A DNA stretch of 47,239 nucleotides, taken from JBHAEC01 sp041855385. Lineage in GTDB: Bacteria; Bacillota; Negativicutes; Veillonellales; Veillonellaceae. The translations under genes and the position numbers were made by a program. The DNA is taken from contig JBHAEC010000107.1 in the NCBI GenBank assembly GCA_041855385.1, positions 1 through 47,239 of the forward strand, read 5' to 3'. This document shows positions 1 to 7,652 of the stretch, in pieces. The notes beneath the pieces are model-generated. The model was not told where the DNA came from. It saw nothing but the letters and a program-made list of their open reading frames with translations, and did not search any database. The number at the start of each line of letters is the position of its first letter. The stretch's first letter is position 1.

Positions 1-531
1 ACTAAATACTATGCCTGGATTTTCTGCTAGAAAGGCCAGTAATTCAAACTCTCTATTGGTCAAAATAATTTCCTCTTCATGGAGCAATACTCTATGAGCT
101 TCCAATTGTATCTCTAAATGCCCAAATCGAAGCGTTTTTTGTGTTGGTCGAGCATTATCACCTGTAAGCCTTTCAAAACGGCTAATATGGGCCTTTGCAC
201 GAGCAACTAATTCATTTGGACTGAAAGGCTTCGTCAAATAATCATCTGCACCTAAGCCTAAACCTCGCACTTTATCAATTTCTTCTTGTTTAGCTGAAAC
301 AATTAAAATAGGGGTGTTTTTCTTCGTGCGAATCTCTCGGCAAACTTGAAAACCATCCATTCCGGGAAGCATGATATCCAAAATGATGAGAGCATAGTCA
401 TTATCAAGTGCCTTTTTTAATCCGCTGTTACCATCTCCCACAAGCTCCACTTCAAAACCGTTAGCCTCAAGGTAATCCCGTTCCAGTTCTGCAATTCCTG
501 TTGTATCTTCTACAATCAATATTTTTTTCAT
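1..531 (-). CDS. OmpR-family response regulator (3' end beyond the window)
   Basis: This is the N-terminal 177 residues of a two-component response regulator; the rest lies outside the window. It begins MKKILIVEDT. The receiver domain spans about residues 1-115, with the acidic pocket at E8-D9, the phospho-acceptor Asp52 in LIILDIMLPGMDG and the conserved Lys101 in the LTKPF motif. A winged-helix DNA-binding domain begins near residue 133 (TLRFGHLEIQ, LTNREFELLAFL) and is cut by the window edge. The start is ATG at 529-531, preceded by a GGAAA/GAGAG Shine-Dalgarno region. It lies 5 bases after the histidine kinase stop, so the two are co-transcribed and the kinase is its likely partner. Target genes are unknown; the divergent PepSY-type gene is the obvious candidate. 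Confidence 0.93.
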   Translation of the reverse strand, partial: MKKILIVEDTTGIAELERDYLEANGFEVELVGDGNSGLKKALDNDYALIILDIMLPGMDGFQVCREIRTKKNTPILIVSAKQEEIDKVRGLGLGADDYLTKPFSPNELVARAKAHISRFERLTGDNARPTQKTLRFGHLEIQLEAHRVLLHEEEIILTNREFELLAFLAENPGIVFS

Positions 532-536
532 CTCTC

Positions 537-2036
537 TCATTTCCTTTCTATAACAGGGAAGCTACAAATAATTGTTAATCCGCCCCCCGGTGTTTCTTGC
601 GCCTTAATGGTTCCGTTCATTGTTTCCACCATCTGTTTAACAACAGCCAAACCTAATCCGCTACCTTTTTCCACATTACTACGTGCTTTATCCGTCCTGT
701 AAAAAATATCAAATAGTTTTTCTCGTTCTGAAAAATCAACTCCGGGACCGTGGTCAATAAAGGATACCGTTATCTCCCTATTGTTTTGATTATTTATAAC
801 AATTTCAAACGGCGACATCGACGAGCGATTATATTTAATTGCATTTTCCAATATATTGTCTATGATTCTTTGAAAATGCACGCGATCAAGGTATACATGC
901 TTATCCGCGCCCTTTGTTATCAAGGAAATATTAAGTCCCCTTTCTTTATAGGCCACATGTTTTTCTTCCAAGAAGTCAACTAAGTACTCTTTTATCGACA
1001 AACTCTCGGGATGAAACGGAACACGGCCCAGTTCTAATTTCGAAAACAAGAACAGTGTATCTACGAGCTTCTCCATATTACAAGCAGTTTTATAGATCAT
1101 CTCCATATAGTGCGATCGCTTTTCTTCTGTCTTTGCAATACCGTCAATAACTCCGGATGCATATCCTTTAACCATCGTCAAAGGAGTGGCTAAATCGTGA
1201 GAGATCCCGGCGATGAGTTCTTTACGGTTTTGTTCATACTTTTCCTGTAAATCCTTTGCCTCCTTTAATTCCATACGCATGCGCTCAAAAGCTCGACAGG
1301 TATCGCCCAGCTCATCCTGAGATGAAACAACAAGAGGTTCATCCAATTTTCCTTCTCGAATTCTTGTAGCCGCTAATCGCAACTCACTTAAAGGTTCAAT
1401 AATTTGCCTGGAAAGAAGCCTTGATAAATACGTCCCTAAAATAGAAATAATAATAATTCCTACTATTAATAATATAAATAAACTTCCTTTAATAGCTCTT
1501 TCAAAAAATTCATGTCCTTCCGGTTTAGGTGGTTTCCCTTTGCCATGAACCAACGGTACATTACCTTCTCCTATAACAACAACCTCATTATTCGTAGACG
1601 GATATACAAAAAATATCTCTTCTTTATCCCATTTTAATGTACTTCCGCCCTCTTCCACTCCTTCTTGAATTAATTCATTGATATCTTCTTCTGTTGCAAA
1701 AGAAGAGCTGTACTTTTTTTGGCCTTTCTCTAAAACAGCAATAGCAATCCCTTCAGACTCAAGAATTTTAATATCCTCTTGGATGTGTTCCCAATCAAGA
1801 TCGCCACGTTTGGCCAAATCTTCACGTAAACTATCCATGGCAAATTGTACGGATTGAACGGCATTACCTCTGGGTAACAAAAAATGCATTTCTTCCTGTT
1901 TACTAAGGCCAATATATCTTAATCCACCCCACATAATAAGAGCCAGGATAAGTAAAATACACACCGGGATAAACACCATAATAAAGTTTCCCACCAACAA
2001 GCGATGTTTAATTGATATATCGCGAATTCCTATCAT
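537..2036 (-). CDS. Membrane sensor histidine kinase (HAMP-HisKA-HATPase)
   Basis: A 499-aa sensor kinase. Transmembrane segment 1 is at about residues 14-36, followed by an extracytoplasmic sensor region of about 145 residues that recalls no named sensor domain. Transmembrane segment 2 is at about 184-204, then HAMP at about 205-258. The HisKA H-box has the phospho-accepting His280 in GISHDLATPL. The HATPase domain shows an N-box (DNILENAIKY), a G1 box (DHGPGVD) and a G2 box (GSGLGLAVVKQM). The juxtamembrane stretch near residues 164-175 is rich in Lys, Gly, Pro and His. It is transcribed first, with the response regulator 5 bases downstream, and is divergent from a PepSY-type gene. All kinase motifs look intact. 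The signal is not predictable from sequence. Confidence 0.93.
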   Translation of the reverse strand: MIGIRDISIKHRLLVGNFIMVFIPVCILLILALIMWGGLRYIGLSKQEEMHFLLPRGNAVQSVQFAMDSLREDLAKRGDLDWEHIQEDIKILESEGIAIAVLEKGQKKYSSSFATEEDINELIQEGVEEGGSTLKWDKEEIFFVYPSTNNEVVVIGEGNVPLVHGKGKPPKPEGHEFFERAIKGSLFILLIVGIIIISILGTYLSRLLSRQIIEPLSELRLAATRIREGKLDEPLVVSSQDELGDTCRAFERMRMELKEAKDLQEKYEQNRKELIAGISHDLATPLTMVKGYASGVIDGIAKTEEKRSHYMEMIYKTACNMEKLVDTLFLFSKLELGRVPFHPESLSIKEYLVDFLEEKHVAYKERGLNISLITKGADKHVYLDRVHFQRIIDNILENAIKYNRSSMSPFEIVINNQNNREITVSFIDHGPGVDFSEREKLFDIFYRTDKARSNVEKGSGLGLAVVKQMVETMNGTIKAQETPGGGLTIICSFPVIERK

Positions 2037-2193
2037 AATAAACTCCTAAATATTGCTAAATAATTTCATCTGTATATATCATACGAATTTAAAACAAAAA
2101 GATAAAGAGGTTAACCCTTTATTTTTGAAAAGCTTTTTTATTCCTTTATTCTTTTGTTATAAATATACCCTATACTACAGATACGTAAGAAGT

Positions 2194-2209
2194 TTGCGGC
2201 AAATCGCAA
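2194..2209. repeat. Inverted repeat TTGCG-N6-CGCAA in the kinase/PepSY intergenic region
   Basis: A short dyad with 5-base arms and a 6-base centre lies in the 255-base gap between the divergent histidine kinase and PepSY-type genes. It is the only GC-rich symmetrical element in an otherwise AT-rich gap. An operator for the adjacent response regulator is possible, but OmpR-type regulators usually bind direct repeats, so this is weak. Confidence 0.25.
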
Positions 2210-2291
2210 CATACACTCTTTATATCCAACTATCATAAAGCTTTTAATTTTACTAATCAGTTTTACACATATTATATGGGAGGACTAATAT

Positions 2292-3071
2292 ATGGACATC
2301 AATAATCTCAAAACCACGTTAGAGGAAAAAGGACATCTTATAAAGGAGAAAGGACAGACAGTCTTCACAAAAAAACGATTAAAGAAAGCATTGGGATTTC
2401 TTGTCATATGTGCAATAGCCGTGGGCGGTGCCAAATGGTATGACCATCAACAAAAAATAGAATCTCGTGCCCAACGCATAGCTGCGCAAACAAAACTAAT
2501 CGAGGCACGTGCAGCGGAACAAAACATAAATATCATATCATCAGATAGCGCTCGTACAGTCGCCTCTAAAGCTGTCGGCATCAATGAAAGTGATTTATCC
2601 TTTAAGGAAATCCGTCTCATGGATAGATTCTCTCCTGATATGGAAGGAAAAGGAAAACACGGGAATCAAGGTCGTCACGACAGAGATGATAATGATGACG
2701 ATGACGACAGAAAGAATAGAACGCATCGCCGAGAAAATTATATAGGACACCAAGAAATAAATGCGTTCCAAGCACCAAATCAAAAAGTAATGCCCATTTT
2801 AGACAATCAAAATCAAGGAGTTCAAAATGTACAACCCCAGGCAGAGCCCTCAGCAGTACCGCCTCAATCTCCACAGATTCCTGAAGCAGGAGCTACTTCC
2901 ACACCTGCTCCTACTGTAGCTTCAGCAGGAGCATCCGGCAATTTACCGTCATTTATGCCATTTTATATGGTAAGAATGGCAAAGGATAAGATTGATTATT
3001 TGGTAACGATTGATGCTGTAAGCGGTAAGGTGCTTACTGCTGATATTATCGGTACTCGCAAATGGATATAA
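2292..3071 (+). CDS. Membrane-anchored PepSY-like protein with disordered insert
   Basis: A 259-aa protein with one transmembrane helix at about residues 33-47 after a basic N-terminus, so most of it is probably outside the membrane. Residues about 83-111 (SSDSARTVASKAVG, then DLSFKEIRLM) resemble the first half of a PepSY domain. Residues about 222-252 (MPFYMVRMAKDKIDYLVTIDAVSGKVL) resemble the second half. The roughly 110 residues between are low complexity: a His/Arg/Asp-rich tract at about 118-148 including five consecutive Asp, then a Pro/Ala/Gln-rich tract at about 180-220. The start at 2292 has a GGGAGGA Shine-Dalgarno 6 bases upstream. It is divergent from a two-component system, a common arrangement for PepSY proteins. 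The role is unknown; inhibition of proteases or sensing of cations are inferences only. Confidence 0.7.
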   Translation: MDINNLKTTLEEKGHLIKEKGQTVFTKKRLKKALGFLVICAIAVGGAKWYDHQQKIESRAQRIAAQTKLIEARAAEQNINIISSDSARTVASKAVGINESDLSFKEIRLMDRFSPDMEGKGKHGNQGRHDRDDNDDDDDRKNRTHRRENYIGHQEINAFQAPNQKVMPILDNQNQGVQNVQPQAEPSAVPPQSPQIPEAGATSTPAPTVASAGASGNLPSFMPFYMVRMAKDKIDYLVTIDAVSGKVLTADIIGTRKWI

Positions 3072-3117
3072 TCATCTGCCTGTTTATATAATAGAACTAT
3101 CCTTTTAGTGAAAGAGG

Positions 3118-3167
3118 CACTTTCATGTGGTAAAATAATAGTAATCACATGGAAGTGTTCTTTTTTA
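3118..3167 (+). terminator. Intrinsic terminator after the PepSY-like gene
   Basis: Twelve-base arms at 3118-3129 (CACTTTCATGTG) and 3146-3157 (CACATGGAAGTG) pair with one G-U wobble across a 16-base loop. A T-rich tract (TTCTTTTTTAT) follows at once on the + strand. It separates the PepSY-like gene from the downstream recombinase. Confidence 0.8.
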
Positions 3168-3235
3168 TATATACGTTCTCCTATCAAGATTATATAAAGT
3201 ATAATTAATACCATCTCATTTTTATGGTGAAAAAC

Positions 3236-4246
3236 ATGACGGAAAATAAATCGGTAAACAGACATTTTTATTTACGACACAATGAGTCATTACTTCAAAG
3301 CAAGACTCTCTCTTTAAAAGCAAAGCAAAGTATTCTTCTCTCTAAAGCAAAAAATACAATCGACGCTTACGAATCAGACTGGAACGACTTTGTTGATTGG
3401 TGTCTTTATAATCATCAAGAGTTTTTTCCTGCCACACCTGAAACAATTGTCAACTATATTAATGATTTGGCGGATTATGCTAAGGCCAATACCATCTCCA
3501 GGCGCATTAGTGCGATTTCAGAGAACTATAATGCATCCGGTCAAAGCCAAACAAACCCTTGTTCATCTGCCCTTGTAAAATCCGCCCTTCGCGGTATACG
3601 ACGATTAAAGGGAACATATCAACAAGGAAAAACTCCTATTCTTCTCGAAGACTTGGAAGATATTTTCGAAGCCATAAATAAAGCCAATATTCATCCATCT
3701 GTCATAGCAAGAGACAAAGCTATTCTTACTGTCGGTTTCATGGGGGCCTTTCGAAGAAGTGAGCTTAGTGCCATGACAGTTGAATCTCTCACCTTCTCCC
3801 CTAATGGAGTTGAAATATTGGTATCTTCTTCTAAAGCAGATCAAGAAGGACAAGGAGAAGTTGTTGCTATTCCGTATATCTCAAATGATACACTATGTGC
3901 GGTAAAAGCCTTAAAACGGTGGTTACAACTTTCCGGAATTAAAGAAGGGCCTGTATTTAGAGGATTTACAAAAAACATGACGGTACGAAAAGATGCAATT
4001 TCCGATAAAAGTATTGCAGATATTGTTAAAAAGTATGTATCTTTAATAGGCCTTGATGAAAAAAAATATGGTGCTCATAGCTTACGTCACGGATTTGCCA
4101 CTACCGCTGCGTCTTTTGGTGTAGAAGAGCGCAATATTATGCGTCAAACCCGGCATCATAGCGTTAATATGGTGCGTCGATATATCAATGAAGCAAACAA
4201 GTTCGTAGATAACCCGATTTCTACAATCTTTAACAGAAAAAAATAA
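3236..4246 (+). CDS. Tyrosine site-specific recombinase (phage-integrase family)
   Basis: A recombinase of 336 aa. The first in-frame ATG is at 3224, but the ATG at 3236 has GGTGA 5 bases upstream, so the later start is preferred. Residue numbers here count from 3224. An N-terminal SAM-like core-binding domain spans about 35-130. The catalytic domain shows Arg177 in FRRSEL, the beta-hairpin Lys204 in SSSKAD, His285/Arg288 in HSLRHG, His311 in TRHHS and the nucleophile Tyr320 in RRYI. All six catalytic positions appear present, so it should be active. A TATAAT-like -10 sits at 3200-3205 without a clear -35. There is no excisionase, phage gene, tRNA or att-like repeat nearby, so it may be a domesticated or XerC/D-like chromosomal enzyme rather than part of a prophage. 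Confidence 0.88.
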   Translation: MTENKSVNRHFYLRHNESLLQSKTLSLKAKQSILLSKAKNTIDAYESDWNDFVDWCLYNHQEFFPATPETIVNYINDLADYAKANTISRRISAISENYNASGQSQTNPCSSALVKSALRGIRRLKGTYQQGKTPILLEDLEDIFEAINKANIHPSVIARDKAILTVGFMGAFRRSELSAMTVESLTFSPNGVEILVSSSKADQEGQGEVVAIPYISNDTLCAVKALKRWLQLSGIKEGPVFRGFTKNMTVRKDAISDKSIADIVKKYVSLIGLDEKKYGAHSLRHGFATTAASFGVEERNIMRQTRHHSVNMVRRYINEANKFVDNPISTIFNRKK

Positions 4247-4262
4247 TGCCTCTTATCTCATA

Positions 4263-4298
4263 AAAGATAGGCCCCTTCTTTAGAAGGGGCCTATCTTT
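4263..4298. terminator. Perfect 16-bp hairpin between convergent genes
   Basis: Arms at 4263-4278 and 4283-4298 are perfect reverse complements around a 4-base loop (TTTA), with AAAG at one end and CTTT at the other. The GC-rich core is flanked by short A/T runs rather than long U-tracts. The position between the converging recombinase and LysM genes supports a two-way terminator. Confidence 0.75.
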
Positions 4299-4312
4299 GT
4301 GTGCTTAATATT

Positions 4313-4624
4313 CTATTTTTTTGCCAAGTAATTCAATTCCTTGGTAGAATTGACAGTTTTCTGTGTCGGTAACTTAATAGTAGTGCCGGGAGATAAGACA
4401 GTCCCATTGTCTAATTTATTTATGGTCTGAATCGCATAAATATATTCTCTAATATCTATTTGAGAAGAAACATTTCTTCCCGCAATGGACCAAAGCGTAT
4501 CACCGGATTGAACTCTAATATGTGTAACCTCTTTAGTATCAAGTACAGTATGTTCACCTGTATGATAAAACCCAAATCCAATCCCTATAAACATTAAAAT
4601 AGCTATATATAAATCCTTTTTCAT
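4313..4624 (-). CDS. YneA-like SOS-regulated LysM membrane protein
   Basis: A 103-aa protein with an N-terminal membrane anchor (about residues 4-20, LYIAILMFIGIGFGFY) and one LysM domain (about 36-91; VQSGDTLWSIAG, INKLDNG, LSPGTTIKLP). Size and architecture match YneA, the division inhibitor induced by DNA damage in Bacillus, which is also transcribed divergently from lexA. The promoter carries a perfect LexA box in its spacer, and the start has GGGAGTGA upstream. The inferred role is delaying septation during SOS, with LysM contacting peptidoglycan. Sequence identity cannot be measured here, so the yneA symbol is withheld. Unlike Bacillus there is no co-transcribed yneB-type resolvase; the next gene is a convergent tyrosine recombinase. 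Confidence 0.8.
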   Translation of the reverse strand: MKKDLYIAILMFIGIGFGFYHTGEHTVLDTKEVTHIRVQSGDTLWSIAGRNVSSQIDIREYIYAIQTINKLDNGTVLSPGTTIKLPTQKTVNSTKELNYLAKK

Positions 4625-4688
4625 AATTAATCACTCCCATATGTAATCTATATATGAAATTAAATCTTACCAATTCTATTTCAAGTAG

Positions 4689-4702
4689 AGAACATTTGTT
4701 CA
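4689..4702. promoter_or_regulatory. LexA box (A)
   Basis: AGAACATTTGTTCA fits the GAAC-N4-GTTC core of Gram-positive SOS boxes. It lies just downstream of the predicted start point of the LysM-gene promoter, where bound LexA would block early elongation. Confidence 0.8.
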
Positions 4703-4713
4703 TCTATGAGCAA

Positions 4714-4743
4714 AGTATATCACACGAACAATTGTTCGGTCAA
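4714..4743 (-). promoter_or_regulatory. Promoter of the YneA-like gene
   Basis: Read on the minus strand, TTGACC (4738-4743) is followed by an 18-base spacer and TATACT (4714-4719). TG lies one base before the -10 hexamer, giving an extended -10. LexA box B fills most of the spacer, a classic repression geometry. Confidence 0.8.
4725..4738. promoter_or_regulatory. LexA box (B), perfect palindrome
   Basis: CGAACAATTGTTCG is a perfect 14-base palindrome matching the Gram-positive LexA consensus. It sits between the -35 and -10 of the LysM-gene promoter and is the strongest of the four boxes. Confidence 0.92.
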
Positions 4744-4751
4744 TATATTTT

Positions 4752-4765
4752 TGAACATATGTTTG
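4752..4765. promoter_or_regulatory. LexA box (C) overlapping the lexA -35
   Basis: TGAACATATGTTTG has the core GAAC-ATAT-GTTT with one departure from consensus. It overlaps the TTGACT -35 element that points toward lexA, consistent with autoregulation. Confidence 0.82.
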
Positions 4766-4792
4766 ACTTTTTTGTGACATCTCATATATAAT
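4763..4792 (+). promoter_or_regulatory. lexA promoter
   Basis: TTGACT (4763-4768), an 18-base spacer, and TATAAT (4787-4792). Transcription would start near 4799, giving a leader of about 107 bases that contains LexA box D. LexA box C covers the -35. Confidence 0.8.
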
Positions 4793-4851
4793 AATCCTAT
4801 AATCCAGTATTTATCAAAATAAATGCCCGTCAAATTGTTCGATATTTATTT

Positions 4852-4865
4852 CGAACATATATTCA
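4852..4865. promoter_or_regulatory. LexA box (D) in the lexA leader
   Basis: CGAACATATATTCA has a consensus left half (CGAAC) and an imperfect right half (ATTC). It lies between the predicted start point and the lexA start codon. A further degenerate half-site (TTGTTCG) is at about 4835-4841. Confidence 0.65.
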
Positions 4866-4905
4866 AAATAAACTTTTCCTTTTTTCATCTTCTGGGAGGC
4901 TCTTT

Positions 4906-5574
4906 ATGAAGAGACGAACGACAATCAATACGAAACAACAGAATATTTTAAATTTTATTAAACACACCTTAAAAACAAACTATTATTGCCCCTCCGTAAG
5001 AGAAATCGGAAAAGCAGTAGGACTTAATTCTCCTTCCAGTGTTCAAAACCATTTAGATCACCTGGAGGATTTGGGATATATTAAACGTACAAAAGACAAA
5101 AAAAGGTCTATCACCGTCGTAGATATGTCTGACTACGAAGAAACCTCCGATTCTATAAGTAATTCTCCCACTTTACTTGACCCATTGGTGCAAAATATTA
5201 AGCAAGTCCCCCTCGTCGGCACAGTGCAGGCAGGACTTCCTATCAGTGCCATAGAAAACTATGAATCCAGTATGGCTCTGCCGACCTCTTTAATCGGTTC
5301 TTCTGAATGCTTTCTCCTTAGAGTTAAAGGGGAATCCATGAAAGATATCGGTATGTATGAAGGAGATTTGCTCATTGTAAGACATCAGTCTACGGCAAAT
5401 AACGGAGATATTGTTGTTGCAAGAACCGACGATGATGAAGCAACAGTGAAACGCTTTTATAAAGAAAGAGATTATATTCGCCTCCAACCCGAGAATGAAG
5501 CTTTTGAACCCATTATTGTACGTAACTGCGTAATTGAAGGCAAAGTAATCGGACTAATCAGAGAACATATTTAG
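4906..5574 (+). CDS. lexA: LexA, SOS transcriptional repressor
   Basis: A 222-aa protein of the usual LexA plan. The N-terminal winged helix spans about residues 1-70 (SVREIGKAVGL, SPSSVQNHLDHLEDLGYIKR), then a linker and a C-terminal S24 self-cleavage domain. The cleavage bond is Ala109-Gly110 in GTVQAGLP. The catalytic Ser144 is in KGESM and Lys182 in ATVKRF. All autoproteolysis elements are present, so it should be cleaved with RecA nucleoprotein filaments. The start has GGGAGG 7 bases upstream. The linker (about 71-99) is acidic and somewhat long. Four LexA boxes in the upstream divergent region indicate that it represses itself and the LysM gene. Confidence 0.97.
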   Translation: MKRRTTINTKQQNILNFIKHTLKTNYYCPSVREIGKAVGLNSPSSVQNHLDHLEDLGYIKRTKDKKRSITVVDMSDYEETSDSISNSPTLLDPLVQNIKQVPLVGTVQAGLPISAIENYESSMALPTSLIGSSECFLLRVKGESMKDIGMYEGDLLIVRHQSTANNGDIVVARTDDDEATVKRFYKERDYIRLQPENEAFEPIIVRNCVIEGKVIGLIREHI

Positions 5575-5591
5575 AACTATGTTCTCTAAAC

Positions 5592-5620
5592 AAAAAAGAC
5601 CAGCAATGCTGGTCTTTTTT
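5592..5620. terminator. Bidirectional terminator between lexA and dapA
   Basis: AAAAAAGACCAGC, a 3-base loop, then GCTGGTCTTTTTT. The A- and T-tracts flank the stem on both sides, so it can end both lexA (+) and dapA (-) transcription. Confidence 0.92.
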
Positions 5621-5636
5621 TATTCCATATAATAAT

Positions 5637-6524
5637 TTAAATCTTTCCATAAGCATGTAATAAATTTTTAATGATGCGTACTTCTTCCTCCGTCGCATCT
5701 ACCATAGGTAATCTGAATCCACCCGACGGCAACCCCATCAATCGAACTGCCGTTTTTATAGGGATCGGATTGGTAGTGATAAACATACCTTTAAAAATAT
5801 CTACCAGACTATGATGGATTCTCATTGCCTCCTTCACATTTCCTGACTCATAGGCCAAGATCATCTGTTTTATTTCTTTGCCCACCACATGTGAAACAAC
5901 AGATATTACACCACAGCCTCCGACAGCCAACATGGGTAGTGTCATCCCGTCATCGCCACTATAAATCATAAATCCTTCCGGCATCATTGCAGCTACTTCT
6001 GCCGTTTGAGCCGGATTACCAGCCGCATCTTTAAGAGCACGAATATTAGAACATTCCTTAACCAGACGCAATAAAGTTTGTGGAGTTATACTGGAAGAAG
6101 TTCTTCCCGGTACATTGTAAACTATAACAGGCAAGTGAGTAGCTTCGGCAATAGCTTTATAATGCTGAAAACATCCTTCTTGGTTCGGCTTATTATAATA
6201 AGGAACAACCGCCATAACACCACTGATTCCGGGAATATGAGAAACATTTTTTGTCATTTCCACAGAATGAGCTGTATTGTATGTTCCCGTATTTGCAATA
6301 ATAGTCCCTTTTTGAGAGCAGTTTTTTGCTATAGTTTCAAATAATCTAATTTTTTCTTCCGCCGTAATGGTTGGACTTTCTCCTGTTGTTCCACAAACAA
6401 CAATGCCATCAGATCCGTTTTCAAGTAAATAATTCGCAAGAGTTATTGCCCCTTCAAAATCGACAGAACCATCTGCACAAAAGGGGGTAACCATCGCTGT
6501 CAGTACATGCCCAAAGGTATTCAT
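5637..6524 (-). CDS. dapA: 4-hydroxy-tetrahydrodipicolinate synthase
   Basis: DapA condenses pyruvate with aspartate semialdehyde, the first committed step of the lysine/diaminopimelate branch, in the cytoplasm. At 295 aa it is normal family length. Visible motifs are AMVTPF near the N-terminus, CGTTGESPT, VPYYNKP, YNVPGRTS and the Schiff-base lysine in RALKDAAGN. An in-frame extension up to 6560 exists, but the ATG at 6522-6524 has AAGGAG 9 bases upstream and matches the family N-terminus. It is the last gene of dapB-asd-dapA, 16 bases after asd, and ends at a two-way terminator. Lysine control comes from the riboswitch ahead of dapB. Confidence 0.97.
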   Translation of the reverse strand: MNTFGHVLTAMVTPFCADGSVDFEGAITLANYLLENGSDGIVVCGTTGESPTITAEEKIRLFETIAKNCSQKGTIIANTGTYNTAHSVEMTKNVSHIPGISGVMAVVPYYNKPNQEGCFQHYKAIAEATHLPVIVYNVPGRTSSSITPQTLLRLVKECSNIRALKDAAGNPAQTAEVAAMMPEGFMIYSGDDGMTLPMLAVGGCGVISVVSHVVGKEIKQMILAYESGNVKEAMRIHHSLVDIFKGMFITTNPIPIKTAVRLMGLPSGGFRLPMVDATEEEVRIIKNLLHAYGKI

Positions 6525-6540
6525 CTCACATCTCTCCTTT

Positions 6541-7572
6541 CTAGAATGACTGCTTCTCAACTAAATACTCCGCAATTTGCAATGCGTTTAATGCCGCACC
6601 TTTTCTTATTTGATCTCCTACAATCCAAAAATTTAATCCCTTTTCATCAAATAAGTCTTTGCGAATTCGGCCGATTTCGCAATCATTTTTATCCGATGTA
6701 TATAGTGGCATCGGATATTCCATATTTGACGGATTATCTCTAACAATAATGCCCGGAAAGGCTTCACAGGCGGCTCTGAAATCGTCCACAGAAACAGGCT
6801 CTTCCGTCGTTACCAATACGGATTCACAGTGTGAACGAAACACGGGAACGCGAATAGTTGTAGGGACAACTTCAATGGTGTTATCATGCATAATTTTATG
6901 TGTCTCATTAACCATTTTCATTTCTTCTTTTGTGTAATCATTTTCCATGAAGACATCAATTTGAGGTATTAAGTTAAATGCAATGGGATAATGTTTATCA
7001 AGGGCTGCACAAGGAAGTACTTCTGCCACCGCTTCTTCACCGGCAAGAACCGCTCTCGACTGCTTTTCAAGTTCATCAATGCCTTCTTTGCCTGCGCCGG
7101 ATACCGCTTGGTATGTACTTACAACGACTCTTTTTATCTTTGAAAGATTATATAACGGTTTGAGCCCCAAGACCATAATAATAGTGGAACAATTCGGATT
7201 CGCAATAATGCCCTTATGCATATCGATATCTTTCGCATTCACTTCCGGAACCACCAAAGGAACCTCCGGATCCATGCGAAAGGCACTTGAATTATCAATA
7301 ACAATAGCCCCACGCTTCACAGCCTCCGGAGCTAATATCTTTGAAACAGCTCCCCCTGCAAATAAAGCGATATCTACACCCTCAAACGATTCCGGCTTTG
7401 CCTCTTCTACAATATAAGACTTTCCCATAAAGTTAATTTCCTTACCTGCCGATCGGGCAGAAGCCAGAAGCTTTAAATTTTGAAACGGAAATTCCCTTTC
7501 TTTAATTAATGCAAGAAACTCTTGGCCCACCGCACCGGTAGCCCCCAAAATTGCAATGTTCGGTTTTCTCAT
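6541..7572 (-). CDS. asd: Aspartate-semialdehyde dehydrogenase
   Basis: Asd reduces aspartyl phosphate to aspartate semialdehyde with NADPH, feeding both the lysine (dapA) and threonine (hom) branches. The 343-aa protein shows the nucleotide-binding AILGATGAVGQ at the N-terminus, the active-site Cys in NPNCSTI, the YQAVSGAGKEG motif and a C-terminal GDQIRKGAALNA. GGGGAG lies 5 bases before the ATG. It is the middle gene of the dap operon, about 80 bases after dapB. That gap contains a weak hairpin without a T-tract and no clear promoter. Family length and motifs are complete. Confidence 0.97.
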   Translation of the reverse strand: MRKPNIAILGATGAVGQEFLALIKEREFPFQNLKLLASARSAGKEINFMGKSYIVEEAKPESFEGVDIALFAGGAVSKILAPEAVKRGAIVIDNSSAFRMDPEVPLVVPEVNAKDIDMHKGIIANPNCSTIIMVLGLKPLYNLSKIKRVVVSTYQAVSGAGKEGIDELEKQSRAVLAGEEAVAEVLPCAALDKHYPIAFNLIPQIDVFMENDYTKEEMKMVNETHKIMHDNTIEVVPTTIRVPVFRSHCESVLVTTEEPVSVDDFRAACEAFPGIIVRDNPSNMEYPMPLYTSDKNDCEIGRIRKDLFDEKGLNFWIVGDQIRKGAALNALQIAEYLVEKQSF

Positions 7573-7652
7573 CTAATTCTCCCCTTATCATCTACTCGAT
7601 ATTATTATATTGACAGGAAATTTTTGGGCTTTTAAGTGTAAAAGCTTTCTTG

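Noticed and set aside
2617..2874. Coding sequence on the minus strand within the PepSY-like gene
   Set aside because: It is an antisense shadow of the repetitive Asp/Gln/Pro-rich tract, with no ribosome-binding site or protein-like pattern.
3236..4246. Prophage or integrative element boundary
   Set aside because: No phage, transfer or cargo genes, no tRNA beside it and no direct repeats; neighbours are core genes with similar base use.
7573..7652. Terminator between dapB and asd
   Set aside because: A GCTTTTA/TAAAAGC hairpin exists but has no T-tract after it, so read-through to asd is expected.
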